A stretch of DNA of 35,008 nucleotides from Zygnema cylindricum (lineage: Eukaryota; Streptophyta; Zygnematophyceae; Zygnematales; Zygnemataceae): positions 105,877 through 140,884 of the forward strand of contig JBBHKE010000719.1 of the NCBI GenBank assembly GCA_037447655.1, given 5' to 3'. Under the pieces are notes generated by a model. It did no database searches, was not told the origin of the DNA, and saw nothing but the letters and a program-made list of their open reading frames with translations. Position 1 is the stretch's first letter. Each line of letters begins with the position of its first letter. The position numbers and the translations under genes were made by a program. Of this stretch, positions 12,201 through 24,200 are shown piece by piece.

Positions 12201-15200
12201 ATTGTCCACTTCGGACTCCACACGTGTGTATCGCAGTAAATGCTGGTTTCGCCAGTGCGCCGTTCATTGCCGTAAATTCGGTTTCAGGCGCTTGCATGCA
12301 CAATCGGCCGGGTAGCTCAGTTGGTAGAGCTAGTGTACGGCTAACACAAGGTCCCGGGTTCGATCCCCGGCTTGGCCATTTAACCAAAGTTTTCACTTTG
12401 GCGCCCATGCGATATGCTAAATATCGCCGATCCTCAACATGGTATCAGAGCCAGGGGGACCAGGTTTACATGGACAATTATGACCGGCTACCTCTCGAGG
12501 GGGGGTGTTGACGTACGTGAAACGTGCGCTCGATATCCGGAATTGTGGTAATATCCACACTAAAACCTATATAAAAATGGACCCACCAGCGTAACATCCG
12601 AGCTGGTGGCACAGTGGTAGTGCGTTCGCAGCTTAAGTGAAAGGTCCCAGGTTCAAATCCTGGCCGGCTCATCATCCCTTTATTGGGATCGTCCATTCTA
12701 TCCCCCGATTCTAGGAATCTTAACATGGTATCAAAGCCAGGGGGACCAGGTTTACATGGCCGATCCCAATAAAGGGATTCCTTCTCCCACTCGCGCTCCC
12801 TCTCCTCCTCACTCTCCCTCTCCCGCTCTCCCTCCCTCTTGGCTTTCCCATCCCTTTCCCCCCTCTACCTCTTCCCATCAGTTTTCCTCACCCTCTCCCC
12901 CTCCCTTTCCATCTCCATTTCCATCTCTCTCTTGGTTTATTCCTCATTCTCCCTCTTCCCCCCTTCTCTATTTGTCCTCTCTCTCCCACTCCCACTCTCT
13001 CCCTTTCTCCTTTTTCACCTCAGTTTTTCCGCCCCTCTCCTCTCCCTCTCCCTCTTTGTTTTTCCCGCCCTCTCCCCCTCCGTCCCCCTTTCTCTCTACA
13101 TTTCCGTCTCTCTTTCGGTTTTCACCTCTTTCTTTCTCTTTTTCCCTCTCAGTATCTCGCCCCTCTCCTCCACCCCCTCCATCTCCATTTCAGTCGCTCT
13201 CTCCGTTTCCCCTCTTTCTCCTTCTCCCTCGCCCTGTCGGCTTTTCCCTTCTTTCTTCCTTATGGCTAATTTTGACAATTTTTCAGGTTCCTCACTATCT
13301 CCTTCCCTCTCCAACTCCATTTTCCGTCTCTCTATCGGCTTTCCCTTCTTTCTCCCTCTTCCTCGCACTCTCGTCTTCCCCTCCCTCTCCCCTTCCCTCT
13401 CTACCTCCATGGTTTCCCCTCTCTGTCCTCCATCTCCGTGTCACTCATGACCTCCCTCGTCCCTTCCCTCTCTCTCCCCCTCTCATTTTCCTGCTCCCTC
13501 TCCCTTTAAAATAGAGGGGGGAATAGAGGAAGAGAGAGGAGAGTCTGAGAGAGAAGGAGAGAGAGAGAGAAGTTTGTTTGGTCACCAAGTGGGGTCGGAT
13601 TACTCTTTTTCGAGTTTTTTTTAACATTTGAAGTGAGAATCAAAATACTTCCAAGAATTCATGCTGCTCACAATCCGAATATCGACATGGGTCTGTAGGT
13701 AGGCCAGGGAAAACAAATAGGGCCAAGAGTGCCCCTTGAAAGGCGGTACATTGCCTTCTTGTCTTATTGGCTATTTAGTTGTTAATGAAGTAAATTTCCT
13801 GAAATTAAATTCTTCATCAATAGGTTTAGAATAATATTTTCATGAGAAACAATAAGGATCACACATCACAAAATGGTGGAAAGTCTTGCTACCAGATTTT
13901 GATTTGTAAAGTCGACTTTGGATATTCCGTAGGCGTTACGAATTGTATCACAAGTCACATTTCCACTCTCCGGCACTGTGTAGTTGTTCTGCTTGTCCCC
14001 GAGGATAAGGGCTGCAAAAGGAATGGGCAACGATTCGGTTATCCATACAAAAGATCCTTGGAGAAAAACTATTCACCTTTACAACATTTGAAAATAATTT
14101 CGAAACTAAAGAACTGGTATTTAACTATCAGAAAACCGGTATCATTATTAATTTAATAGTATATGGAAACATGCCTTTGAGTTGAGGTTGCAACTTTCTC
14201 ACTCACCAGGCACACAAGTAAGCACGTCATCAGTATCGCTAGGAGAATAACCCAAAGGACAAACACAAAGGTAAGTTCCTGGATAAAGCACAGAATTAAC
14301 GCAAATACCCACGCCACATGGGTTTCTGGAGCCAAAAGTACACGGACTCGCTGCAATTTCACAACCACAGTTACCCCATATTAGCTAAAGAGTTTGGCGA
14401 GCTATTTCTAGGACTTTCTCAAATGCAAGTACAGATTTAGGGCTGCATTATTCTGTCAACCGTACCAGCGATACTGTATAGGTTATATACAAATTATTTC
14501 TTTGAATTACAATGACTGCAACATTTCATCACAATCCCATGTTCTTGAAAAATGAGTGATATCCATGATTCTTTGGCAAACAAAGAACCTCAGAATGTCA
14601 ATTTAATACACATCTTTACACATTCTGAATTTCTATTCGCAAGAATATTAGCGTGATCCTTGTGCCTTTTATTTGATCAGTTAGCCATAAAGGTACTTTT
14701 GCACTAGTAGGCTTTTGCGAAAAGCTAAAAGGTGTTGAAAATGGATCGGAAAAGAAGTAACGTAGCTTTTACACCATATATTACAGGAATGTTTTAATGA
14801 GAGTCCTTAAACTATACATTAACGGCCCCGTTACCTGCCTTTCGAACTACGCTATGGTCACGTTACGTAGCTTGCGTACCATAGTGATATTTATATCACA
14901 AAAAATTAAATTGATGTATGTCCTTGAAAAATTAGCCCATCTAGCTAGTAATCTTCAAAACTAAGCATTCAAGGAAAAACATGCTAGTAATGTTTTAAAG
15001 TGAATGTTGCACATTAATGCCTTCTGATTTGAATATCCTTTCAAGGAATAGATAAGTTTTGAGATGTTTCAGCTCAGCTTTATGTTACTCTATTAGTTGT
15101 GCAATAGGTTTCAAGGATCACTGTATTCAACCTTCTCGGGATTAGACAAATTTGAACATATGCCGGTTCAAGTTCAGGTTATGCAATCAAACAAATTGTG

Positions 15201-18200
15201 GTCCATTCCCTAATAAACTGTGATTAGTTCTAATGGTTGTGCAGTGTGCTTCATGGATCATGAAAATTTTGCATTTCGGAAAAACCTGGAGCACAAGTCT
15301 GGCTGCCATCCGTGTTGGTGACGGCGACAAAGTCATCGCGACATTCGCATAGATTGGTGGTGCCTGACGGAGTACACACTCCATTGCCGCATGGATTCAT
15401 GACACCTGGTCCATATGCAGCATCGAGCTTTTTCTTGGCAAAGTTGTTGAGGTTGCAAGGATCCACTGCAAGGATGACATAAATGGCACAGAAAACATGA
15501 TATTTTTATGCTTGAGACCGTCGTCAAGGTGATTTAAATTAAACAGCCAGATTTTGTGGTAGATATTACCCACTAGATGGTATTTGCACAATTAGATGAT
15601 CGTTTTCTTTTCCAAATATAAGCTACAAAATAATCTTGTCAACAAGATTTCATAAATAGAAATGATACATTTTAGGTGAACAACAACGGTTTGGATAGGT
15701 CGAATATTGTTATAGTGATAGAATTGAAGGAAAGTTAAAAATTGATGTAATCTTGATTTGATATGATTTGATTTTGGTCATTGTTATCAAGGGTGACAAA
15801 CAACTACCCACGTCCGATGCCATGTATTGCACATATATATTAGAATAACATCAACGGTCAAAGGTTACTTTTTGGTCAAAGACAATAAGCATCAATTGAC
15901 GGTATTCCACAGTAGTCCCTGTCTATTTCTCTCAATCAACGTCCAACATGTCAATGACCAACACTTCTATATCCATGTCGGTGAATTTTCCAGCCAGTAC
16001 TAGTAAACCTGACACCAATACCTGACTATCAAAAACAGCCGTTTCCAAAATATATATTTTTTTACATTCAACAAAAAAAGGTCGGATCGGGCAAGTAAAA
16101 TGGGTTTGTTTAATTTAAAAAAAGCGTCAATCACTGGTCATAGGAGAGATTTTGGTAATTAGGCACAAACTTATCATGTCAAAAACATGATTATGAATAA
16201 ATGCATAGGGAAAAAATAAATGCAAAGGGCAAAAATACTGACTTAGCGCAAAATAAAAAGAAGAAAATGTCGAGTATTGCTGAAGTGAAGGTGCTTCAAC
16301 GATACGAAAACATGAAAAAATGATTTTTCCTACATTTTCTGTTTTAAAATTTTCGAGCATTTTACCTCTCCACCTCTCTCCCAGTTTTCCCCTTTTTTTC
16401 CATCGCTCATTTTCACTCTTTTTCCACCACTCTCCCGTCTAAAATTCCACCCTATCTCTGTTTTCCCTCTTTCACTGTCTCCCTCATCCCCTCGTTTTTC
16501 CTCCCTCTCCCTCTCCCTCTCCATTTTTCCATCCCTCTTCCCTTCTTTCTCAGGTTTTTCTGCCCTCTCCTTATCCCTCTCCCTCTCCTTCTCAGCTTTT
16601 TTCCTCTTTTTCCCCCACCTTCACCATTGCCGTTTCCCCTCCCTCTCCGACTTCCTCTCCCTCACCCTGTCTCTCTCTCTCTCCCTCTCAAATTTTTTAT
16701 GCTTCTCCGTCCTTTTCCTCTCTCTTTTGGTTTTTTCCGCCCTCCCCCCATCCCTTTCCGCCTCTCTTTCAGGTTTCTTCTTTTTGTCCTTGCCCTCACG
16801 GTTTCATCTTCCTCTCAAACTCTCTCTACCTCTCATTCCTTCTCGCCCTCTCCCCCTCCGTCTCTCCCTCCCCCTCCATCTCCACTTCCGTATCTCCCTC
16901 GAGTTTCCCCCTTTGATCATCTGCCTCATCCTCTTGGTTTTCCCTTTCTCGCTCAAGTTCCACTCCTTTTAATCTTTCTCTTAGGCTCCCGCTCTCTCCC
17001 CCTCCCCATCCATCTCCATTTCCGTCTCTCTCGGGTTTTCCCTCTTTGTCCTCTCTCCCTCTCCGGCTCCCTCTCCCTTGCCCTTTCGATTTCCCCTCCT
17101 CTCCCACTCCCTCTCACTCTCACTTTCTCTTCCCCTCTCCCACGCGGTTTCCCTATGCATCTCTCTCCTCTCTCTCTACTTCATTTCCCGCCCTCTCCTC
17201 TTCCCTCTGCCCCCCTTTCTCCATCTACGTCTCCAATTCTCGCTCAATTTTCCCGTCACTCTCTCTCTCCCTTGCCCTCTCAATTTCCCTTTCCTCCCAT
17301 TGCCCCACCCTTTCCCTCCATTTCTCGGTTTTCCCCTCCCTGTCCCTTACCGCCTCCGTCTTCTCTTTCCTCACTTTCGCTCTCTCACGTTCCTTCTCCA
17401 ACTCATAGAGAGATAGAGGGAGAGAGAGGGAGAGAGAGGGAGAGAGGGAGAGAGAGGAGAGAAGGGGAGAGGGAAAGAGAGACAGGAGGGATGTAAGCGA
17501 CGACATGCATCCATTCATGATAAGATCGCAAAGAGACAAGAGCGCACAGTGCGCAGCCACTTACAAGCTGAAACAATAAATCACTAACATTCACATTTTT
17601 CCCATGTACCGAGGTACTAGTAGAATATACAAACATTGAGTCGATCTTTTTTTTCATTCTCAGCCTAACAAAAGATCTCAATTATTCACTTCTCTTAACT
17701 GAGTTAATCAATGACTCGCTTCTTTTAACTGATCGTAACTCATCACTACTGTACAAGGAAGCTTCACACCCGAAAAATTCTCCCCAAAGACGAAAGGAAA
17801 GGTTTTCACCAAACAGTAACAAACAGGACAGAAACACAACGCCAATGTAGACATTTGTGTACTGAAATGAAACGCGCCCTTAGACAAATAGCATAGTACC
17901 ACGTCCTATGCACTAAATAAGATGCAGACTGCACGAAACAAAATGATACCTATATTGACGCACTGAACCTACCAATACATACTGATGCGAACCCACCCGA
18001 TAGGTCAGTTTTCACAATGTTCCCAATATTCCCTCTCTCGTTGTGGGAATCCTTAACACTCACAACAATCCTAACTTACGCCTTCTTTTTGCAAACCTTT
18101 TATGCACTGTAGACATCGTCAACTATTCTACAGCTTGCTTCTTTCGACTGTAGGCACATGGTTGAATTTTAGCTCCTTAGCACTCACAAGATCCCTATAA

Positions 18201-21200
18201 ATTGCCATTGAATCCGGATATGTTTTATACGTCTACAAAACATAAGATTCTTAACTAAACACTTAAAACTCAGATTATCCAAACAAATTTTCATACAACC
18301 AGCTGTAATACCGATGCTACGTTGCTTGTATCTAACCTCTTTAGGACTCAAGGTCACTAATGCTAGCGCGCGGAACTCCACAAAATTGTCGCCCAACAGA
18401 AAATGGAAGCAGAATCAGACGTAGACTTTCAAAAATCAAAGTCGTCGCCTCACTCCGCATCACGAAAACTGTAACACTCAAACATCACATTCGATGGAAT
18501 GCTAGACCCATACTCATAATACCAACCAAAAAATAAAAGGTTTGTTTAACAACCACCAAGTAAATCCTTTTGGGGCTTGATAGTATCCGCTTGCAATCAA
18601 AATTGTTGCCGGAATCTCCAGCCTCGCTCCGATGGTAAGGTAAGCGAATAAACCGACTTCCTCCTTTTACGAGACGTAGAGTGTGTCTATGTTCTCAACC
18701 TTTCTTGATTGGACTTTCGAGTCCAAAGGCGTGGAAACTAGTGTCACGTTTGTCGTAGAATTTTGTGGTAACACCTCCTTAGAGTACTATTATTGACTTA
18801 GTTTTACATTCCTCAAATCATCGCGAGTCACCTCAATCCCCAAAATTATATGCGTTGCACCCACATGCGTTATCTTAAAATCCATAATAAGTTACTTCAA
18901 TTCCATCATTTTATCCAAACCATTAGAAACCATGCTGAAGTAGTCTGCATAGACGGAGAAGATAAATTAGTTCTCCCCTTCACCTTTCATGTAGTTACTC
19001 GAAAGTGAACTTCAGCTGGAACCCAAACTATGTTAGGGCTTTATGAAAACGCAAGTTACTATGCCCACGGTGCCCGCTTCAATCCTTGCAAGAATTCCGT
19101 AGTCGCCACACCATACCTCTACAAAAAGTTCATGTACACCTTTTCCTCGAGGTCACCATTCAATATTATTGTCTCGACATCCATCTCCCCGATGTGTTTT
19201 TTGTTGGCCACTACTAAGGCCAACATCATCCATACCGAATCTGGCTTTACCACAAGACCGTAGGCCTCATACAATCTATAACTTCTTTTTGGTCAAATCC
19301 CTTACAAACAAGCTGCAATTTGTGTTTAATAACTTCACTTGAGGAATTTATCTTCCCGTTGATCATCTATTTTGCGCCTATCGCCTTTTTTTTTAAGGTC
19401 ATTCTAACTCCTCAAATACTTGATTATTGACCACAGACTTCATGTTGTTTTCCATTTTGTTTCCAAATGACCACTGCCTCGCGGAGGTAAAAAGTTGCGG
19501 TTCAATTACTCAATCCTAACAAACTAATTTTTGTAAAAGGAAATCATTCTTTTATGACTCTAAAATGTAATAATGGGATTTTGAGTTGTCCCCACCCACT
19601 CAATCGTAAGACACCTTGACAGGTTTTTTTCCCTTCACCTCTCTAGTACATTTTGGAACCACAATCATGTCTTCTTCCTCATCAACCTCATCAACCTCAT
19701 CAACAATTCACAAATAGTTCGATTTCAACTTTTGGCGACTCTTAGTTTTACGTGAAGATTGAGAACACAAGGTGATGTCACTTTGAACGTCATTATAAAT
19801 GTCCAAATTTTGAGAACTTCCCTTGACCATAGAATTGGTTCGACCAAAACTTCCATTGCCATTCGGTACGTGTGCATCTTCTAAATCCGTTTCCTCGAAT
19901 ACCGAGAATCCTCCTGTTCATAATTTTCATGGAAATCAACTTTAGTTTCATGATCGATCTTCCTCGTCCTCCACTCTCTATTTACCCTTTCGTCTTCTCT
20001 CCTTGTCCATATCTTCGTCTTCACCTCTGAACTATTGTCGGAACTGGAATAAGAATTTGGTTCCTCCTTCACAAAATTTGTCTTTTTCTTTTTCTTTTTC
20101 ACGTCAATCTGTACTTTCCCAAAATGGATCTCAACCAGAGTTCAAAACTCATTACGATGGTTATCTGAACTAGTGTTGCCTCTGAACTAGTGTTGCCTCT
20201 AAACCTCCCCTGTCCCATGGGGTCTGTCAGAAGTGACTCCTCTTACTAAGCACCTCTAAAACTGAGGGCTTTCTCATTGGGCTCACGGTACGACATTTCA
20301 AAAAAGGCAGGTCTTTTAAAGGTTGTAGTGTTGTCCTCAAACCAATAAATGGCGAAAGCGTACTTTTCTTCTTCCTTTCGTATAGTTACGTCACTCAACC
20401 ACAAACTGGAGAACTATCCTACTTCACTCCCAATTGATAAGATCGCAAATAGACAATAGAGCGCACCTATTTAGCAGCCACAGAAAAGCAAAAACAAAAA
20501 CTACCAAACATTCACACATCCCATGCACCAAGGTATTGACCAAACATACATGTACTACGTCTAGCTTTTTCTTCTTGCTCATTCTTAAAAAAAATCTCAA
20601 TCTCCCTTAACTGTTTTTAACTCATGTTTTTGACTCATAAATTAATGTACAAAGCAGCATCGCAGCTGAAACACTCTCCACTAACACAAAAGGCCACCAT
20701 TCACCGAACACCAACAACAAGACAAACGAGCAATCCCATAGAAACGAAATTAAACCTGCGCAGGACTAAAAGCATAGTAGCACGTCTTGCGAATGAAATA
20801 ACATCTACACCGCTTGAAAAAAACGATACAATAAAAACGAACTGAACCGTCCATTACTTACTAGCGCGAACCCAGCCTACACGCGGATTCGCACAATGTT
20901 CCCAACAATTTACTAGTGTATCGCGAAAAGAGAAATTTGGCGTGCTATTACGTTACAATTTTTATTGGTTTGTGTTTTTGGGTGTCGCACGCCACGCGTT
21001 CATTTATTCGCACCAAGCAGATGATAACAGAAAAGAAAGTGTTTGAAAATTACAACGATCTTGTGTTGTTTTCCGGTCGGTAAATTTATATTTTATGGGT
21101 CCAATTTAAACGTTAGCGTTAACAATGCCTTGGTGTTCTAAATCCACTCTTATTGAAATCAAACGACAAAGTTTGCTCAAAATATGGCATTTTGAAACAG

Positions 21201-24200
21201 CAGCATAAACTTGTCACTTATAGACATGCGTCCTAAAAGGAAATTCCTGAATGGGTTCTGAGAAAATGGAAAGTTTACAATGCAAGAAATAATAATAAAA
21301 ATAAAATAAGAGAAGAAAAAAGTGAAAAAATTATGTTGTGGAAAGGTTATGTCAATGACCATGTGAAAATAAAATCTATATTGTGGAAAAGCTCTATCAA
21401 TGACCATACAAAAATAAATCTTACTTGGCAATTTCACAATTGGTATAAGTGCTGGAATGGTATTTATTCCGCAAATACCGGGCCCTCCAGTAATTTTTAA
21501 TCGCATATATCCTTTGTCGCCCCAATTCGGGCCCCAAGAGTTTCGGATGAGCCAATATGGCGGATTGTTTGTCAAATCGTAGCCAACAACAACGACGGCG
21601 TGATCCACTCCGTTAGAAAAGCATTCTTCATCAGAAAACACCCCCTATAGAAAACCAAAAAAACACTATCAAGAAAATCATCAGTTTCTGTCATCTGTTA
21701 GTATCGTATACATTGGAGTATCCTAAGGGTTTGGCACTATTGGGACGTTTTGGCTCCATGAAGCAACAGAATGTGACACAAATCATAGAAGATGCATATA
21801 ATCATACACTTGATGCGTGTTTGCACTCCTAGGTACCATGTGAAGATTTCAAACATTTTTCTCTTTTCTTTTCAAAATAAATTATCATCCATAAAACAGG
21901 AAATCCTTTCAGTCGTTTGAAACCCCTCACAAACCCTTGTTTTTTTTGTGAAACTTAAGGATGAAACAGTCAAATTTAACTTTAGATTGTGCTGGAACAC
22001 AATTGTACGTGAAAATAGAAAGACATTCACTAAATCATTAACTCCTTAGGTACTGGTTTGTCAAAAAGTCACCATGTTGGGATCATAGTTGAGGAAACTT
22101 GTTCCACTTGCTTCAATGCCGACTATGGCTGTTTGTTGTTGGACAGCCAAAAGCAATCCTAGCCATCCACGCAGCTGGACTCTCTCAAAAGATGAAATCA
22201 TTAGATTAATGTTGACCTGAAAATACACCCTTTTTCTTGTAGTTATTTACCAGAATGGACCTATAAACCACAAAGATGTGATGATAAAAATGCAATATCT
22301 GCTAGAGTTTGTAGAAAATAGCATGTTGCACGTCATCAGCGGCCATCTCACATTTTTTAACATTTGATAGTTCCCAAAAAAAAAACAAAAACGTCCCTGC
22401 TTTTGTGGGACTTCATTCCTTGCCCGAACAAACATGTGGGGGAAAAAAAATACCTGCCCTCCTAAACAAGAACCTGGGAGATAATTGGATGTCAACATAA
22501 GTGGATTATTAGCAGCATACTCGAGAGCCTCCGCCGGCCAACCACCAGCGGAGCAATCACGAGCCAATTTGGAGCAGTTAAAAATCTGGTTTTCTGATAT
22601 TACAGGAATGTTTGAATCTCCCCCATTTGTGATGTAATAAGCACTCTCAATCGCTGAAATGGATGCGAAGAGCCAGCAAACATCTGAAAGCGCCATAAGC
22701 AGAAAGGAGAAAAGAAAATTGTCAACATAGAGTGAAAAATGTGGAATTGAACAGAATCAAATGGTTGAATTGGCAACAAGTTGAAAATGCTGCATTCTAT
22801 AACCTCAAAGAGTAAAACAAGTGATGTTGGAGCATCGAATTTTTCTGAAATTTCACATGCCTGTTTCCTCCTTACAATAAAACACATATGAGCTTACATA
22901 TCAGACCTTGATGTCGTTTTTTTCATAAGTGTGAGCAACAACAAGTAAATATCTGGTCTCACTTTCACGTGCCTCAGTGACCTCAAACACCTATTTTCAT
23001 AAAACTGGTGTTTTACTTACTGCAATTTTGCTGATCCTTGATGGCTGTCACTGCTCGTCGTTTCATCCAATTCCAGTTTGTTGCTACGAGCCAAGATGCC
23101 TTGTTGTCTTCATCCGGAGTTAAGTATCCCGAGCTTGTGTAGCGGAAATACCTGTTCAGCTTTGTATATTTGAACACGCCGAGGCTTGTAAGTCCGAGGC
23201 CACGTCCCTCTGCAAGTGTTGAATACATTTTTGATTAGACGGTGCCGTCCCACAAATAGGAAGAGACAATATGATTCCGATCTCTTGTTATATACTGTAG
23301 GCTATGTACAACTTTAACTCCGTTTACACCCTCATGAAATGGCCCCAAATTAGGTCTTGCATTCTCTTTTTTTTCTAATGGTTATATTAATCCCCCCTAA
23401 TCATCAACGCGTAAACCACGTCCCTGCAAGTGTATAAAGATTTTGTTAAAAGGTGTTGTCCCCCGGATAGCAAAAGACATAACGATTCTGATCTCTTGTT
23501 GTATAATGTAGATTACATAAATTGTTGACCCTCTGTCCACCATGTGATATGACACCGAATAAGATAAATTGTCACTCTCCCTTCTTCTAAGTCTCGCAAA
23601 CCATTAATATGTAAACAAGTTTTGGACATATTTGACATGGCTAAAATATTTAGCAACCACTTTGTCACATCAGAAGTATAGAATTATTTCTCCTCTTTTC
23701 CATGTTACGGAGGAGTTGCGTATTCATTGTTGGTCGCATGTTTGTTTCGAGGGCTCTGCTTTTAGAAACAGGTAAATTCTCTATCAAACGTATAATTTTA
23801 AAATTGATGTCACCCTTGCTTAATGAAGGTATAATGCCCATCGCCATCAGGGACAAAAACTATTGTTCAATCATGACTTATTCTAGACAAATACTATACA
23901 TTAACACTATTTAAGGGAAAAGGATACAACAGCCACAGTACTCCCCACTAAATTAGCAGTTCCCTTAAAACTAGTAATTCCTTGACACACAAACGCTTGC
24001 AGATTATTGCTATGGGCATCAAATGGAGTGATACATACCAAAGGTACAAGTGAAATTATCTATACTTGTTGTATAGCCCTCATCACATCTACATGGGACA
24101 TCTAGCGCCGTACAATAACCATGTCCTCCACATACACCCGTGGGTTGTGTTGCATCGCAAAATCTCTCACATAGCTTATCATCTTTTCTTGGTGTTGTGT

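Larger units (their letters stand above)
12002..12776 (+). mobile_element. TRIM-like LTR element with tRNA-like sequences in its LTRs
   Basis: LTR 1 (12002-12439) and LTR 2 (12506-12725) both begin TGTTG and end AACA. Each is followed at once by TGGTATCA(G/A)AGCCAG, complementary to the 3' end of plant initiator-Met tRNA. The internal region is only 66 bp (12440-12505) and ends in a polypurine tract, TCGAGGGGGGG. A second primer site follows LTR 2 and the element ends near 12776; ATTC at 11998-12001 and 12777-12780 may be the target duplication. No coding capacity. The frames with G-F-E-P-G-T are reads of the tRNA-like B box. Confidence 0.82.
11695..13575 (+). repeat. Dispersed repeat copy 1: leader, pyrimidine tract and GA tail, split by the TRIM
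   Basis: A leader of about 275 bp (11695-11970) matches 16080-16362. Then comes a C/T-only tract (11970-12001, resumed at 12781-13510 after the TRIM) with a loose higher-order unit containing TCCATTTCCGTCTCTC and GGTTTTCCCTCTTTCTCCC, and finally a GA tract (13515-13573). It lies within an intron. Pro/Ser/Leu-rich frames on the plus strand are artefacts. Confidence 0.8.

Noticed and set aside
12306-12378. Genuine tRNA-Ala gene
   Set aside because: Base 33 is C rather than T, the anticodon stem has a mismatch and the body does not match plant tRNA-Ala. Its place within an LTR suggests a derived sequence.
12478-12726. Minus-strand protein with R-P-G-F-E-P-G-T
   Set aside because: This motif is what the tRNA B box and flanks give when translated; the region is an LTR with a tRNA-like fold.
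12756-13514. Pro/Ser-rich 250-residue plus-strand frame
   Set aside because: It is a translation of the C/T-only tract. All three frames are open for the same reason and no start context or domain is present.
16627-17496. Pro/Ser/Leu-rich 289-residue plus-strand frame and Glu/Arg-rich minus frames
   Set aside because: Same cause as above in the second pyrimidine tract; low-complexity DNA, not protein.
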